64,000 nt of DNA from 13-2-20CM-66-19 sp963760225. GTDB taxonomy: Bacteria > Pseudomonadota > Gammaproteobacteria > Steroidobacterales > Steroidobacteraceae. Below, piece by piece: positions 16,654 through 26,397 of the stretch. The stretch lies in contig CAVXCD010000003.1 of NCBI GenBank assembly GCA_963760225.1, forward strand, positions 1,054,001 through 1,118,000, written 5' to 3'. The notes beneath the pieces are model-generated. The model made no database searches and had not been told where the DNA came from. It saw nothing but the letters and a program-made list of their open reading frames with translations. The position numbers and the translations under genes were made by a program. The first letter of the stretch is position 1, and each line of letters begins with the position of its first letter.

Positions 16654-16702
16654 AAGGGTCCGGCCGTATGGACTTTGGCCAGAGACGAAGAAGCTTCGCC
16701 AG

Positions 16703-18109
16703 ATGAGCGAACCGTTCATTGTAAAGAACTCCCTGACGATCGCCGCCATCGCCGGGTTGCAGATGATCGCGCCGGCGATCATTGCAGTGGCTTCGCTCTA
16801 CGTCGTGCTGCACCTGTACGGGGTGCCGGTCGATCAGAACTACCATTCGATGGCGGCACTCGTGGGGCTGCTCACACTGCTGCTGCCGCGGCCACCGCGA
16901 ACCCTGCAGAGCCAGCTGCTGTCGAATTCGCTGCCGATGGCCCTGGGAGTCATGGCGCGCTGGATGGTGCTGCTGTGCGCGTTGCTCGCGATCGGTTACG
17001 CGACGAAGTTCTCGGCGCACTACTCGCGGCGCGCCGTGTTCACCTGGGCGGTGCTCGGACCGGCGCTCATCGTCCTCACCACGCTTGCTCTGCAGGAGCT
17101 CATGAGGAGGTACCTGCGCGATCCCTCCAATGCCCGCAAGGCCGTGCTGGCGGGCTGCACGGACTCGAGCCTGGCGCTGGTAAAGCGGCTGACGCAATCC
17201 GCGGAATTCGGACTGACGGTGGCCGGATTTTTCGACGATCGCGGGCGTGAACGCCTCAATATCGATCAGGAAGTGCAACTGCTCGGCCCGCTGAACCATC
17301 TGGCTGCTTACGTGCGGGCGCACAAGATCGACGTGATCTTCATTGCCTTGCCCGTGAGGCAGGTCGCGCGGGTGATGGAGCTGATCAATCAGCTGCGCGA
17401 CACCACGGCATCGATCTACTACCTGCCGGACATCATCGTGTTCGACCTGATCCAGGCACGCAGCATTTCGATCGGCGGCATCCCGGCGCTGTCAATGTGC
17501 GAGACGCCGTTCTTCGGTTACCGCGCGATCGCCAAACGGACCACTGACGTGCTGATCTCCGCGGCAGCGCTGCTGCTGGCTGCGCCGCTGATGATTGCCA
17601 TCGCGATCCTGGTGCGCCTGAGCTCGCCAGGCCCGATCATCTTTCGCCAGCGCCGCTATGGGCTGAACGGCGAGGAGATCATCGTCTACAAGTTTCGCAC
17701 GATGACCGTCACAGACGACGGTGCGACAATAGTGCAGGCGACCAAGTATGATCCGCGCATGACACGCATCGGGCGGTTCCTGCGGCGCTACTCTCTCGAT
17801 GAGCTGCCGCAGTTGATCAACGTGCTGGAGGGCCCGATGAGCCTCGTCGGGCCGCGCCCCCATGCGGTCGCGCACAACGAGCACTATCGCAAGCTCATCA
17901 GTGGCTACATGGTGCGCCACAAGGTGAAGCCGGGCATCACCGGGCTTGCGCAGGTGAATGGCCTGCGCGGGGAGACAAAGAATATCGAGCAGATGGAACA
18001 GCGGATACGCTTCGATCTCGAGTACCTGCGCACCTGGTCGCTCAGGCTCGATCTGGAAATCCTCCTGAAGACGATACTTTGCGTCTTCAACGACGCGAAG
18101 GCATTCTGA
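16703..18109 (+). CDS. Undecaprenyl-phosphate sugar phosphotransferase (initiating enzyme)
   Basis: 468 residues. It moves a hexose-1-phosphate from a nucleotide sugar to undecaprenyl phosphate and so starts each polysaccharide repeat unit. Four to five membrane spans (about 12-130) are followed by a cytosolic Rossmann-like region (VLAGCTDSSLALVKRL) and another span. The C-terminal bacterial sugar-transferase domain (about 270-468) has KRTTDVLISAAALLLAAP, SPGPIIFRQRRYGLNGE, YKFRTM, and MSLVGPRPHA. This full-length WcaJ/GumD-type layout is typical for glucose-1-phosphate transferases, but the exact sugar is not certain. It is the first gene after the promoter at 16624. Confidence 0.93.
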   Translation: MSEPFIVKNSLTIAAIAGLQMIAPAIIAVASLYVVLHLYGVPVDQNYHSMAALVGLLTLLLPRPPRTLQSQLLSNSLPMALGVMARWMVLLCALLAIGYATKFSAHYSRRAVFTWAVLGPALIVLTTLALQELMRRYLRDPSNARKAVLAGCTDSSLALVKRLTQSAEFGLTVAGFFDDRGRERLNIDQEVQLLGPLNHLAAYVRAHKIDVIFIALPVRQVARVMELINQLRDTTASIYYLPDIIVFDLIQARSISIGGIPALSMCETPFFGYRAIAKRTTDVLISAAALLLAAPLMIAIAILVRLSSPGPIIFRQRRYGLNGEEIIVYKFRTMTVTDDGATIVQATKYDPRMTRIGRFLRRYSLDELPQLINVLEGPMSLVGPRPHAVAHNEHYRKLISGYMVRHKVKPGITGLAQVNGLRGETKNIEQMEQRIRFDLEYLRTWSLRLDLEILLKTILCVFNDAKAF

Positions 18110-18159
18110 ATCCGCCCTCGCAGTAACCACTGCGCCGCGCGCGACGGCGTTCGCCCAGC

Positions 18160-18954
18160 ATGACAACTTCAATCACCAAGAGGGCCAAGGGGGTGCTCGG
18201 CCACGCCGCCGGGACGGCCGGTCTGTTCGCGCGCTCTTTCCGGTCCAAGATGACCATCGTGACGTTCCATCGCGTCAACGATGACTTGCCCGACGACGGG
18301 CTGACCGCCAGCTCTGCCAAATTCTCCAAGTTCTGCCAGTTCTTTCGCGCCCACTTCAAGGTGGTGCCGCTTTCGCAGCAGGTGGCAGGTTGCGGCGCCG
18401 GTGAGGACATGGGCGGCACCCTGTCGATCACCTTCGACGACGGCTATCGCGACAACTTCGAGGTCGCCGCTCCGATTCTGCGCAAACTGAACCTGCCGGC
18501 GACCTTCTTTCCCGTCACCGCCTTCATCGGCACCCGAACCGTGGCGCCCTGGGATCGCGAGCTGGTGCGACAACCGGGTTGGATGGACTGGGAGCAACTG
18601 CGCGCGCTCGCTGCCGAAGGCTTCGAGATCGGCTCCCACACCGAGTCTCACATCGACCTGGGCACAGCCGATGCCGAGACCGTGCGGTCGGACCTGGAGA
18701 TGTCCAGGCGCAAGCTGCACGAGCAACTGGGCAGGCCGGTGCGGCTCTTTGCATACCCGTTCGGGGGCCGCAATAACCTGTCCGAGCGATCGCGCCAACT
18801 GGTGCGCGAGGCGGGTTTCACGTGCTGCGTCTCATGCTTTGGTGGTGCCAACGGTCCGAGCGCGGACCCTTTCGATCTCAAGCGCATCACGATTGGTCAG
18901 GGATTCGTGACTCCGGATCAATTCGGGTTAGACCTGCTCATCGGCAGTGCTTGA
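18160..18954 (+). CDS. Polysaccharide deacetylase (NodB domain, CE4)
   Basis: 264 residues. Carbohydrate esterase family 4 removes N- or O-acetyl groups from sugars with a metal ion. Motif 1 is TFDDGY with D93 and D94, and motif 2 is H160-TES-H164; the Asp-His-His metal site is therefore complete. A later FAYPFGG block is motif 3. No signal peptide is visible; family members in exopolysaccharide loci often act on lipid-linked precursors or on polymer. It lies 50 bp after the sugar transferase gene on the same strand. Confidence 0.9.
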   Translation: MTTSITKRAKGVLGHAAGTAGLFARSFRSKMTIVTFHRVNDDLPDDGLTASSAKFSKFCQFFRAHFKVVPLSQQVAGCGAGEDMGGTLSITFDDGYRDNFEVAAPILRKLNLPATFFPVTAFIGTRTVAPWDRELVRQPGWMDWEQLRALAAEGFEIGSHTESHIDLGTADAETVRSDLEMSRRKLHEQLGRPVRLFAYPFGGRNNLSERSRQLVREAGFTCCVSCFGGANGPSADPFDLKRITIGQGFVTPDQFGLDLLIGSA

Positions 18955-18984
18955 CCGGTCCGCCTTAGCTGTCCGGCGGGTTCG

Positions 18985-20160
18985 TTGACAAGACCCACGC
19001 ACCGGCACGATGAAGGCGTGCACGTGCCGCAGCAACGTGACCGCAGCGTCATGTTTCTGGTCAATTCCCTGAACGTGGGTGGATCCGAGCGCAAGACGGT
19101 GCGGCTCGCCAACGCACTTGCGGCCGGCGGGCACCGGGTGGTGCTCGCCTATCTTGGCTCTCCGGAGACGCTGCTGTCGGAAGTACACCCCGCCGTTGCC
19201 GCGGTGAACCTGCAGCGCCACGGCAAGTTCTCCATGCGCTCACTGCGCCGGCTCGCCGCCATCGTCAGCGAGCGAAACGTCACGACGCTGGTCGCCATGA
19301 ACCTCTATCCAGCCCTGTATGCCGTTGCGGCCGGCTGGCTGTGCAGGAATCTGTCCGTGCGGGTCGCCGCCTGCGTCAACACGACCGAGTTTGCGACCCG
19401 CAAGGAACAGCACCAGATGCTGATTTATCGCCACGTGCTGCGGCGAGCGGACGTGGTCGTCTTCGGTGCCGAGTGCCAACGGCGGCTGTGGTGCTCGCGT
19501 TACGGACTCCAGGATTCGTCAGATAAGGCCACGGTGCTCTATAACGGTGTCGACACTTCCGAGTTCGCACGCGTACGCGTTGCGCCGGCGTCGCTCGGCC
19601 AACCCGCGGGCCGGCTGATGCTGGGTACGGTGGGCGCATTGCGCCTCGAGAAGGCGCAGGTCGACCTGGTCCGGGTGGTGCATGAGCTGACAGCGCGCGG
19701 TGTCGACGTGGCAGCCGTCATTGTCGGCGACGGACCGGCACGTGTGCAGATCGAGCGCGAGATCGAGCGCCTGGGTGTTGCCGGCAGGGTGCAGCTGGTC
19801 GGCAGCGCGCAGGATGTCCGCCCGTATCTTGCGGCAATGGATGTATTCGTGTTGCCATCCGTTGCCGTTGAGACATTCTCAAACGCGGCTCTGGAAGCGA
19901 TGGCAATGTCCTGCCCGGTGGTGGCGGCGCGGGTCGGTGGGATGGACGAGATGCTGCAGTTCGGCGGCGGCATGACGTACCCGCCGGGCGACGTAAAAGC
20001 ACTGTGCGAGCTGCTGATGCCGCTCACCGCGAACCCCGACGCACGCCGGGAACTGGGCGAGCGGGCGCGCCGGGCCGTCGAGAGACATTTCAGTTTTCGC
20101 CGGATGTTGAGCGACTTCGAAGAGCGCGTGCTGCACGCGCCACCAGCACGCGGGCTTTAA
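18985..20160 (+). CDS. Glycosyltransferase family 4 (GT-B fold)
   Basis: 391 residues from TTG 18985; in-frame GTG 19018 or ATG 19051 (giving MFLVNSLNVGGSERK, the usual start of such enzymes) are good alternatives. The N-terminal Gly-rich acceptor loop is NVGGSERK. The C-terminal donor domain has GTVGALRLEKAQ, VGDGPARVQIEREIE and the EX7E-like block ETFSNAALEAMAMSCPVVA. It adds one sugar to the lipid-linked repeat unit in the cytosol. It follows the deacetylase by 30 bp. Its last 4 bp overlap the convergent amidotransferase gene. Confidence 0.9.
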   Translation: MTRPTHRHDEGVHVPQQRDRSVMFLVNSLNVGGSERKTVRLANALAAGGHRVVLAYLGSPETLLSEVHPAVAAVNLQRHGKFSMRSLRRLAAIVSERNVTTLVAMNLYPALYAVAAGWLCRNLSVRVAACVNTTEFATRKEQHQMLIYRHVLRRADVVVFGAECQRRLWCSRYGLQDSSDKATVLYNGVDTSEFARVRVAPASLGQPAGRLMLGTVGALRLEKAQVDLVRVVHELTARGVDVAAVIVGDGPARVQIEREIERLGVAGRVQLVGSAQDVRPYLAAMDVFVLPSVAVETFSNAALEAMAMSCPVVAARVGGMDEMLQFGGGMTYPPGDVKALCELLMPLTANPDARRELGERARRAVERHFSFRRMLSDFEERVLHAPPARGL

Positions 20161-22190
20161 CCCAGCTCGCTCACTACCGATGACGCGAAGCCGCGCGGCG
20201 CGTGGCTGTCGCACAACCGCGGCTCAGCCTCCCGCTGCTGATGCTCGAGCCACGCCTGGAACATCAATACGCTCCATAGCAGCTCACCTCCGTGTGCCCA
20301 CTCGGAGCGCCCGGTGAGCAGCGACTGCCACACGTTCCGAATCGGTACCGGATCGAGATAGCCTTCGCGCTCGAGCCGCTGCTCGTCGAGTAGATTCTCC
20401 GCCCAGTCGCGCAACGGTCCACGCAGCCAGCGGTATATGGGCACGCCGAAACCGGTCTTCGGCCGCTCGAAAAGCTCCGGCGGCACGTAGCGGCTCAAGA
20501 GTCTGCGCAGCACGATCTTGCCGCGCCCATCCTCGAGCTTCAGCGCCAGCGGCAGGCGCCAGGCGAACTCCAGCACCCGGTGATCGAGTAGCGGCGCACG
20601 CACCTCGAGGGCAACAGCCATGCTCGCCCGATCGACTTTCACGAGAATGTCATCAGGAAGGTAGGTGAGGGTATCGAGCAGCATCATCTGCTCCACGAAC
20701 CGGTCGAGGTCCTCCTTCCCCGGCGCCTCGTCCAGCAGCGTCCGTGGTTCATGTGCATCCACCACCAGCTTCATCGGTGCGAGCCAGTAGGACATCAGAT
20801 GCCGGTACAGGGCCTGCGGCGTGTCACATCCGAGGCGGTCGGCCAGGCGCAGCATCCGGTAACCGAATCCGTCGGTGCGCAGCTTTCCCAAAGTAACCGG
20901 TCGCGACAGCTTGCCGAGCGTTTCCCACAGGGTCACGGGGACTCGGGGAATACTGCGACTCATCGCGCTCAGCAGCCAGGCAGGTACCCGCGACATTCGA
21001 CCGCAGATGGCACGCGCCTGCGCATAGCGGGTGTACCCGCCGAAGCCCTCGTCGCCACCGTCGCCGGAGAGCGCCACGGTCACGTGCTGCCGCGCCATGG
21101 CGCACACCAGCGCGGTCGGTATTTGTGACGCGTCCGCGAAGGGCTCATCGTACATCAGCGGCAACTTCGGAATGACCGCCAGGGTCTCCCTGGGCGTCAG
21201 ATACATTTCCGTATGGTCGGTACCGAGATGCCGGGCCACCGCCTTGGCGTAGCGAGCCTCGTTATACGCATCCTCATGGAAGCCGATCGTGAAGGTGCGC
21301 ACTGGCCGATTACTGAGCCCCTGCATGAGGGCGACGATGAGCGAGGAGTCGATACCACCGGACAAGAAAGCCCCGAGAGGGACATCCGCGATCATGCGCA
21401 GCTGCACGGCATCGCGCAGCAGCTCGTCGAGTTGGCTGGTCGCCTCATCCGCAGAGATCGTTGCGGCATCGGCCGAGGCCGCGGCTTGAATCTGTGTTGC
21501 GTTCCAGAAGCATTGACGTTCGAGCTCCACGACTGAATGTCGCCGTGCTGCAAAACGTACCAAGTGCGCCGGCTCGAGCTTGTACACCCCTTCATAGATG
21601 GTGCGAGGCCCGGGAATGTAGGAATAGCGCAGCAGCAAAGTGAGCGCCTGCCGATCGATATTGGCAGCGAATCCGGGAAAGGCCCGCAGCGCCTTGATCT
21701 CGGAGCCGAAGATCAATCTTCCCTCCGTCACCGAGTAATACAACGGCTTCTTGCCGAGCCGGTCGCGCACCAAGGTGAGCTCGTCCCGGGTCGAGTCCCA
21801 CAAGGCGAACGCAAACATGCCGACGAAGCGGCGCAACGACGGCTCGAGGCCCCACTCCTCGAACGCAGCCAGCATGACCTCGGTGTCGCTGTGTCCGCGA
21901 AAGCGGTGCCCGAATCTCTCCAGATCAGCGCGGATTCTGAGGAAGTTATAAATCTCGCCATTGAAGACGATGATGTAACGGCCGCTGGCGGAGCGCATCG
22001 GCTGCCGCCCTTCCTCGGTGAGGTCGACGATCGCGAGCCTGCGGTGCGCCAGCGCGATGCCATGAGCAGCATCAAACCAGTGACCCTGAGCGTCCGGTCC
22101 ACGATGAGCGATGGTGTCGTTCATCCGGCGCAACACTTCAGTCGGGGCGAGCGGCGGTTCCGGCGTAAAAAACCCAGCGATGCCGCACAT
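20157..22190 (-). CDS. asnB: Asparagine synthase-like glutamine amidotransferase (first copy)
   Basis: 677 residues. The N-terminal glutaminase domain begins MCGIAGFF, with Cys2 as nucleophile after Met removal; the GEIYN loop follows. The synthase domain has the ATP-pyrophosphatase loop FLSGGIDSSLIVAL near residue 270 and ALSGDGGDEGFGGY. Both halves are complete. In polysaccharide loci such enzymes (for example WbpS) amidate uronic acids rather than aspartate, and a XrtA-associated subgroup also exists. With AlgD in the same locus, a sugar substrate is plausible. It is somewhat longer than canonical AsnB (about 554 in E. coli), as often seen for locus-associated copies. Confidence 0.88.
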   Translation of the reverse strand: MCGIAGFFTPEPPLAPTEVLRRMNDTIAHRGPDAQGHWFDAAHGIALAHRRLAIVDLTEEGRQPMRSASGRYIIVFNGEIYNFLRIRADLERFGHRFRGHSDTEVMLAAFEEWGLEPSLRRFVGMFAFALWDSTRDELTLVRDRLGKKPLYYSVTEGRLIFGSEIKALRAFPGFAANIDRQALTLLLRYSYIPGPRTIYEGVYKLEPAHLVRFAARRHSVVELERQCFWNATQIQAAASADAATISADEATSQLDELLRDAVQLRMIADVPLGAFLSGGIDSSLIVALMQGLSNRPVRTFTIGFHEDAYNEARYAKAVARHLGTDHTEMYLTPRETLAVIPKLPLMYDEPFADASQIPTALVCAMARQHVTVALSGDGGDEGFGGYTRYAQARAICGRMSRVPAWLLSAMSRSIPRVPVTLWETLGKLSRPVTLGKLRTDGFGYRMLRLADRLGCDTPQALYRHLMSYWLAPMKLVVDAHEPRTLLDEAPGKEDLDRFVEQMMLLDTLTYLPDDILVKVDRASMAVALEVRAPLLDHRVLEFAWRLPLALKLEDGRGKIVLRRLLSRYVPPELFERPKTGFGVPIYRWLRGPLRDWAENLLDEQRLEREGYLDPVPIRNVWQSLLTGRSEWAHGGELLWSVLMFQAWLEHQQREAEPRLCDSHAPRGFASSVVSELG

Positions 22191-22298
22191 CAGAAAGTCC
22201 TTGGTCTCGTTTCAGACAACATAATGCCGGTGAAAGGCTTGCGAAATGACCTCTCGAGCGCCTGATGATACGCATCGCATCTGCGCCATACCTACCCT

Positions 22299-22457
22299 GT
22301 GAGCCGATACCCACGCACCCAAAGGCTGTTTTCCCGCCTCGTACGGCGCGGCAGCTTGCTTCGCGATCTGGATGGCATGATACTGCTGCGCACCATTTCA
22401 TTGGCGCTCCGGCCGCGAGCAGTGCGCTCCGTGACGCTGCATAACCTACTATTATGA
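22299..22457 (+). CDS. Possible 52-residue basic protein coupled to the next gene
   Basis: An open frame from GTG 22299 ends in ATGA with the start of the glycosyltransferase at 22454. The product is rich in Arg and Leu (for example RLVRRGSLLRDLDGMILL) and resembles no family I know. The stop-start overlap is the main reason to list it; it could also be the 3' remnant of a lost gene or chance. Its start codon has no clear ribosome binding site. Confidence 0.25.
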   Translation: MSRYPRTQRLFSRLVRRGSLLRDLDGMILLRTISLALRPRAVRSVTLHNLLL

Positions 22458-23599
22458 CGGCCCGCCTCTGCTTCGTTGGCCTGGAAAATCTTCCGGTACT
22501 GGCGCCCGAGTTCGAGCAGCATGGGATCGGCGGTGAACAGTTGCAGCAAACGCTGCTCGCCAAGGCGTTCGTCGGTCGTGGGTTTGCGGTATCCATGGTT
22601 GTCGGGGACTACGGGCAGGAGGATGGCGCAAGCTGGAGCGGAATCCGGACCTACAAGGCCTACAGTGCGCACGAGGGCATACCGGTCGTGCGCTTCGTAC
22701 ACCCGCGCTGGACTAAGCTGTGCGCGGCGCTGCGACGCGCGGACGCCGATGTCTACTACGTGAGCTGTGCCGGTGCGCAGGTCGGACAGGTTGCAATGTG
22801 GGCCGCCAGAAACGGCCGCCGCATGATCTTTCGGGTCGCGAGCGATGCCGACTGCGATCCCGACCGGCTGCTGATCTCCTTCTGGCGCGACAGGAAGTTG
22901 TACGAATACGGACTGCGTCGCGCTGCGGTGATTCTCGCCCAAAGCGACAGACAGCAGGAGTTCCTGCACAGCAATTACGGCGTCGACAGCGCGGTGGCCT
23001 CGCTGCTTGTGGATGCATCTGAAAGTATCCTGCCCCTTGCCGGGCGCGATATCTCGCTGCTTTGGGTCAGCAACATCCAGCAACTGAAGCGACCGGAAAT
23101 GTTTCTCGAAACTGCGCAACGGCTGCCTGACTGTACCGCGAGCATGATTGGGGGTCCTTTGCCGAAGACCCACGATCTGTATCGGCGTGTCAGGGAAAGC
23201 GCTGCCTGCGTCGGCAACCTGACATTCCACGGCCCCTTACCGTACAGGGCCACCAACCAGCTCTTCGATCGCGCGCGCGTTTTCATTAATACCTCCGAGA
23301 TCGAAGGGTTTCCGAATACGTTCCTGCAGGCCTGGACCCGCGGCGTTCCGGTGGTTTCGTTCTTCGACCCCGATGACGTCATCCAGCGCGAGGGTCTGGG
23401 CCACGCGGTGGCGAGCCGGGAAGAAATGGCACACGCAGCTCATCACCTTGCGACGGATTCGGAAGCGTGGCTGGAAGCGAGCACGCGCTGTAGAGCGTAC
23501 ATGGTGCGGCGCTACGGCGAGGACCAGATAATCGCTCCCTATCTCTCGGCTGTCGGCCGGGCCGCCATGGACGTGCCTGCGACTGCGGCCCCTGCCTAG
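22454..23599 (+). CDS. Glycosyltransferase family 4
   Basis: 381 residues, GT-B fold. N-terminal half: LCFVGLENLPVLAP, then GGEQLQQTLLAKAFVGRGF, the acceptor-side glycine loop. C-terminal half: LWVSNIQQLKRPEMFLETA, MIGGP, and the donor site INTSEIEGFPNTFLQAWTRG with the two Glu of the EX7E pattern replaced in part, as in several GT4 branches. Cytosolic, adds a sugar to the repeat unit. The methyltransferase gene follows after 7 bp, so the pair is probably one operon. Divergent from the amidotransferase with a 263-bp gap. Confidence 0.85.
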   Translation: MTARLCFVGLENLPVLAPEFEQHGIGGEQLQQTLLAKAFVGRGFAVSMVVGDYGQEDGASWSGIRTYKAYSAHEGIPVVRFVHPRWTKLCAALRRADADVYYVSCAGAQVGQVAMWAARNGRRMIFRVASDADCDPDRLLISFWRDRKLYEYGLRRAAVILAQSDRQQEFLHSNYGVDSAVASLLVDASESILPLAGRDISLLWVSNIQQLKRPEMFLETAQRLPDCTASMIGGPLPKTHDLYRRVRESAACVGNLTFHGPLPYRATNQLFDRARVFINTSEIEGFPNTFLQAWTRGVPVVSFFDPDDVIQREGLGHAVASREEMAHAAHHLATDSEAWLEASTRCRAYMVRRYGEDQIIAPYLSAVGRAAMDVPATAAPA

Positions 23600-23606
23600 G
23601 ATTCCA

Positions 23607-24506
23607 ATGCCAGAGCGAGACGAATTGCGGGCGGGGAGAGCGGCGACCATACCAGAATCCGTACGCTCTCCCGAGCAGGTTCGCGAACACTACGAGGTCG
23701 AGAAGGCGCTCGCCGCGCAGCTCCGCGGAGGCACTGCTGACGAGCGCAAGCAGCTGTATGGCAAGCTCTACGACGAAATGTACCGTCGCGTGCCACACCA
23801 CCCGCAACTCACGCGCAAGGTATCGCCGGCTGAGACCCAGCATCTCGTCCGCCGGCAACTGAAGTTTCTCGCTCGCTTCATTGGCAAGGACACGGCCTAT
23901 TTGGAAGTCGGGCCTGGGGATTGTGCCCTTACTTTCGAAGTAGCCAAGCGCGTGCGCAAGGCGATCGGCGTTGACGTATCCGCCGAGGTCACTTCCTCGG
24001 ACCGCCGCCGCGCTAACCTGGAACTAATACTGTCGGATGGCACTTCGATCCCCGTGCCTCCAGGCTCGATCGACGTCGCGTACAGCAACCAGCTAATGGA
24101 GCACCTGCACCCGGATGACGCGCGCAGTCAGCTCCTCAATCTGAATCGCGCCCTGAGGCCCGGCGGTATTTATGTGTGCATGACGCCCAACCGTCTCACC
24201 GGGCCACACGACATCTCGTGCGACTTCGACACGGTCGCAACGGGCTTTCACCTGCGTGAGTACACCAACGCGGAGCTGATCGATCTGTTTCATGACTGCG
24301 GGTTTGGACGCGTGAGGATCTACAGCACGCTCCGCGGCCATGCGTTTCGCGTGCCGGTTCGACCGCTGCTGGCGCTGGAGCGCTGGCTCATGCGCCAGCC
24401 ACTCGCCCGGGCGCGCGCATTCCTGAATCGGAGCCAGCTGCGTCGGCTGATCGATCAATGCCGCCTGGTCGCAGTCAAACCCGCGGCTGCTCGTGCTGCG
24501 CAATAG
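23607..24506 (+). CDS. Class I SAM-dependent methyltransferase
   Basis: 299 residues. SAM-binding motif I is YLEVGPGDCALTFEVAK (about 98-114), followed by an acidic loop after GVDVSAE and by the SIDVAYSNQLMEHLHPDDA block of the Methyltransf_11 group. The N-terminal 95 residues are helical and charged. Probably methylates a sugar of the polymer or its lipid-linked precursor. It lies in one operon with the GT4 gene. The 3' end faces the second amidotransferase gene across 16 bp. Confidence 0.85.
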   Translation: MPERDELRAGRAATIPESVRSPEQVREHYEVEKALAAQLRGGTADERKQLYGKLYDEMYRRVPHHPQLTRKVSPAETQHLVRRQLKFLARFIGKDTAYLEVGPGDCALTFEVAKRVRKAIGVDVSAEVTSSDRRRANLELILSDGTSIPVPPGSIDVAYSNQLMEHLHPDDARSQLLNLNRALRPGGIYVCMTPNRLTGPHDISCDFDTVATGFHLREYTNAELIDLFHDCGFGRVRIYSTLRGHAFRVPVRPLLALERWLMRQPLARARAFLNRSQLRRLIDQCRLVAVKPAAARAAQ

Positions 24507-24522
24507 TCGGCGTGCATCGACC

Positions 24523-26397
24523 TCACAGGTTGAACTCCCGCTGCCAGATTTCGAGCGTGAGCGCGCACCACAACAGCTTTTCGTGGTTGTGGCGACCGTC
24601 AATGTGCTCCTGGAGGATGCGCCGTAGTTGTTCGGGTCGATAGTAATCACGGGTACGGGAATCAGAGCCAGTCAGATGCGCAAACAGATAATCTCGCATC
24701 GAGGTTCGGAACCACTCATTGACCGGCACGCGGAAGCCGACTTTCGGCCTTTGCAGGATTCGTGCCGGTAGCAATCGACGCATCGCCAGGCGCAGCACAC
24801 GCTTGGTGGTGAACCCGCGCACCCGCCAAGTATCCGGGAGCGCCGAGACGAACGCGGCGAGCTCATGATCGAGGAATGGCATGCGGGCCTCGATCGAGGC
24901 GCCCATAGTCATGCGATCCCCGCGTTCGAGCAGGTTATCCGGCAGCCAGCTTGTCTGGTCGAAGAAGAGAATGGCGCGGAGGGGTGAATCACCCGCTGCG
25001 GCACATAGCGGTACGCTGCGCGCCCCATCCGCAGACGGTGGCGGGAGCGTTAACAAACGTGCGCAGTCATCATCGCTGAGTGCGCCAAACCACCGCGGCA
25101 TGCGCTGCGCCCACGACTCGATACCGAGGTTGGCAATCGCGGTTTTGGCGCGGCGAAAGCGGTACGGCAGCGCCTGGACTACCGGCTCGATCAGGCCGCG
25201 GCGCAACCAGCCCGGTAGCCGCTGATATGACGTCACATATCTCTCGTAGACGTGTTTGGGATAGCCTCCCAGAAGTTCATCAGATCCTTCCCCGGTTAGT
25301 ACCATCTTGACCGTGCGGCGCGCCTCCCTGGAGAGCAGGTAAATGGGAATGTCCGACGGCTCTGCGACTGGCGCGTCGCGGAAGTACGTGAGTGTCGGCA
25401 AGTGCTCCAGGAGATGCTCCTGTGACACCACCAGTTCATGATGTTCGGTCCCATACTGTTCGGCGATGGCCTTGGCGTGCTGCAGCTCGCTGTAGGCGGC
25501 TTCCGCAAAACCGACGGAAAAGGTCTTCACCGGCAGGTTCGAATGTCGCGCCATGAGGCCGACCACTGCCGAGGAATCGATACCACCGGAGAGAAACGCG
25601 CCAAAGGGCACGTCTGACATCATCCTGATGCGGACCGATTCCTCCAGGAGTTCGAGAAATCTGCCGACAGGGTCAGCGCACGGAATCGTCTCTTCAAGGC
25701 GTCTTCCATCGGGTGGCAGGTAGAATCTCGATTCCACCGTTCCGTTTGCGTCGCACAGCATCCAACTTCCCGGCATGAGTTTGCGCACATTTGCAAACAG
25801 TGTGGCCGGGCCGGGCACGTAGCGATAGCGGAAGTAGTCCCAAAGTGCGGCGGGATTGATCTGCGGTGCGACGCCGGGAAATTGCAGTAAGGCTTTGATC
25901 TCCGAGGCAAACAGCAGCACTTGGTTGTGCGCGTAAATGAACAGCGGCTTCTTGCCGAAGCGATCGCGCGCCAGAAACAAACGGCCACGTCGAACATCCC
26001 AAATGGCGAATGCGAACATGCCGCGCAGCCGCGACACGCAATCCGTACCCCATTCGTCGTAGGCATGGACGACAACTTCAGTGTCCGATCGCGTGCGAAA
26101 GAGATGACCGCGCGCGCTCAGCTCGACGCGCAGAGCCTCAAAGTTATAGATCTCGCCGTTGAACACGATCTGCACCGAGCCGTCGGCATTGCCGAGCGGC
26201 TGGTGGCCGGTAGACAGATCGATGATCGAGAGCCGGCGGTGACCGAGTCCGACGCGCGCACGACCGTCGGAACTAACGCCCTCGAAGTAGCCAACATCGT
26301 CCGGTCCGCGGTGCGCGATCGCATCGGTCATTCGATGCAGCGCCTGGCTCAGGTCCCCGCGCGCGCTGGTCGAAAAGTATCCGGCGATGCCGCACAT
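24523..26397 (-). CDS. asnB: Asparagine synthase-like glutamine amidotransferase (second copy)
   Basis: 624 residues, starting MCGIAGYF with Cys2 as glutaminase nucleophile; the IVFNGEIYNFEALR loop and RSDTEVVVHAYDEWG follow. The synthase domain has FGAFLSGGIDSSAVVGL and LTGEGSDELLGGYPKH. It is a complete two-domain enzyme, distinct in sequence from the copy at 20157-22190, so it is not a recent tandem duplicate. It is closer to canonical length. Possible jobs are amidation of uronic acid residues or ordinary asparagine synthesis; the polysaccharide context favours the first. Confidence 0.88.
   Translation of the reverse strand: MCGIAGYFSTSARGDLSQALHRMTDAIAHRGPDDVGYFEGVSSDGRARVGLGHRRLSIIDLSTGHQPLGNADGSVQIVFNGEIYNFEALRVELSARGHLFRTRSDTEVVVHAYDEWGTDCVSRLRGMFAFAIWDVRRGRLFLARDRFGKKPLFIYAHNQVLLFASEIKALLQFPGVAPQINPAALWDYFRYRYVPGPATLFANVRKLMPGSWMLCDANGTVESRFYLPPDGRRLEETIPCADPVGRFLELLEESVRIRMMSDVPFGAFLSGGIDSSAVVGLMARHSNLPVKTFSVGFAEAAYSELQHAKAIAEQYGTEHHELVVSQEHLLEHLPTLTYFRDAPVAEPSDIPIYLLSREARRTVKMVLTGEGSDELLGGYPKHVYERYVTSYQRLPGWLRRGLIEPVVQALPYRFRRAKTAIANLGIESWAQRMPRWFGALSDDDCARLLTLPPPSADGARSVPLCAAAGDSPLRAILFFDQTSWLPDNLLERGDRMTMGASIEARMPFLDHELAAFVSALPDTWRVRGFTTKRVLRLAMRRLLPARILQRPKVGFRVPVNEWFRTSMRDYLFAHLTGSDSRTRDYYRPEQLRRILQEHIDGRHNHEKLLWCALTLEIWQREFNL

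Noticed and set aside
16174..16782. Two 136-codon frames in the gap before the sugar transferase gene
   Set aside because: No ribosome binding sites and no family resemblance; one overlaps the riboswitch and the other the promoter.
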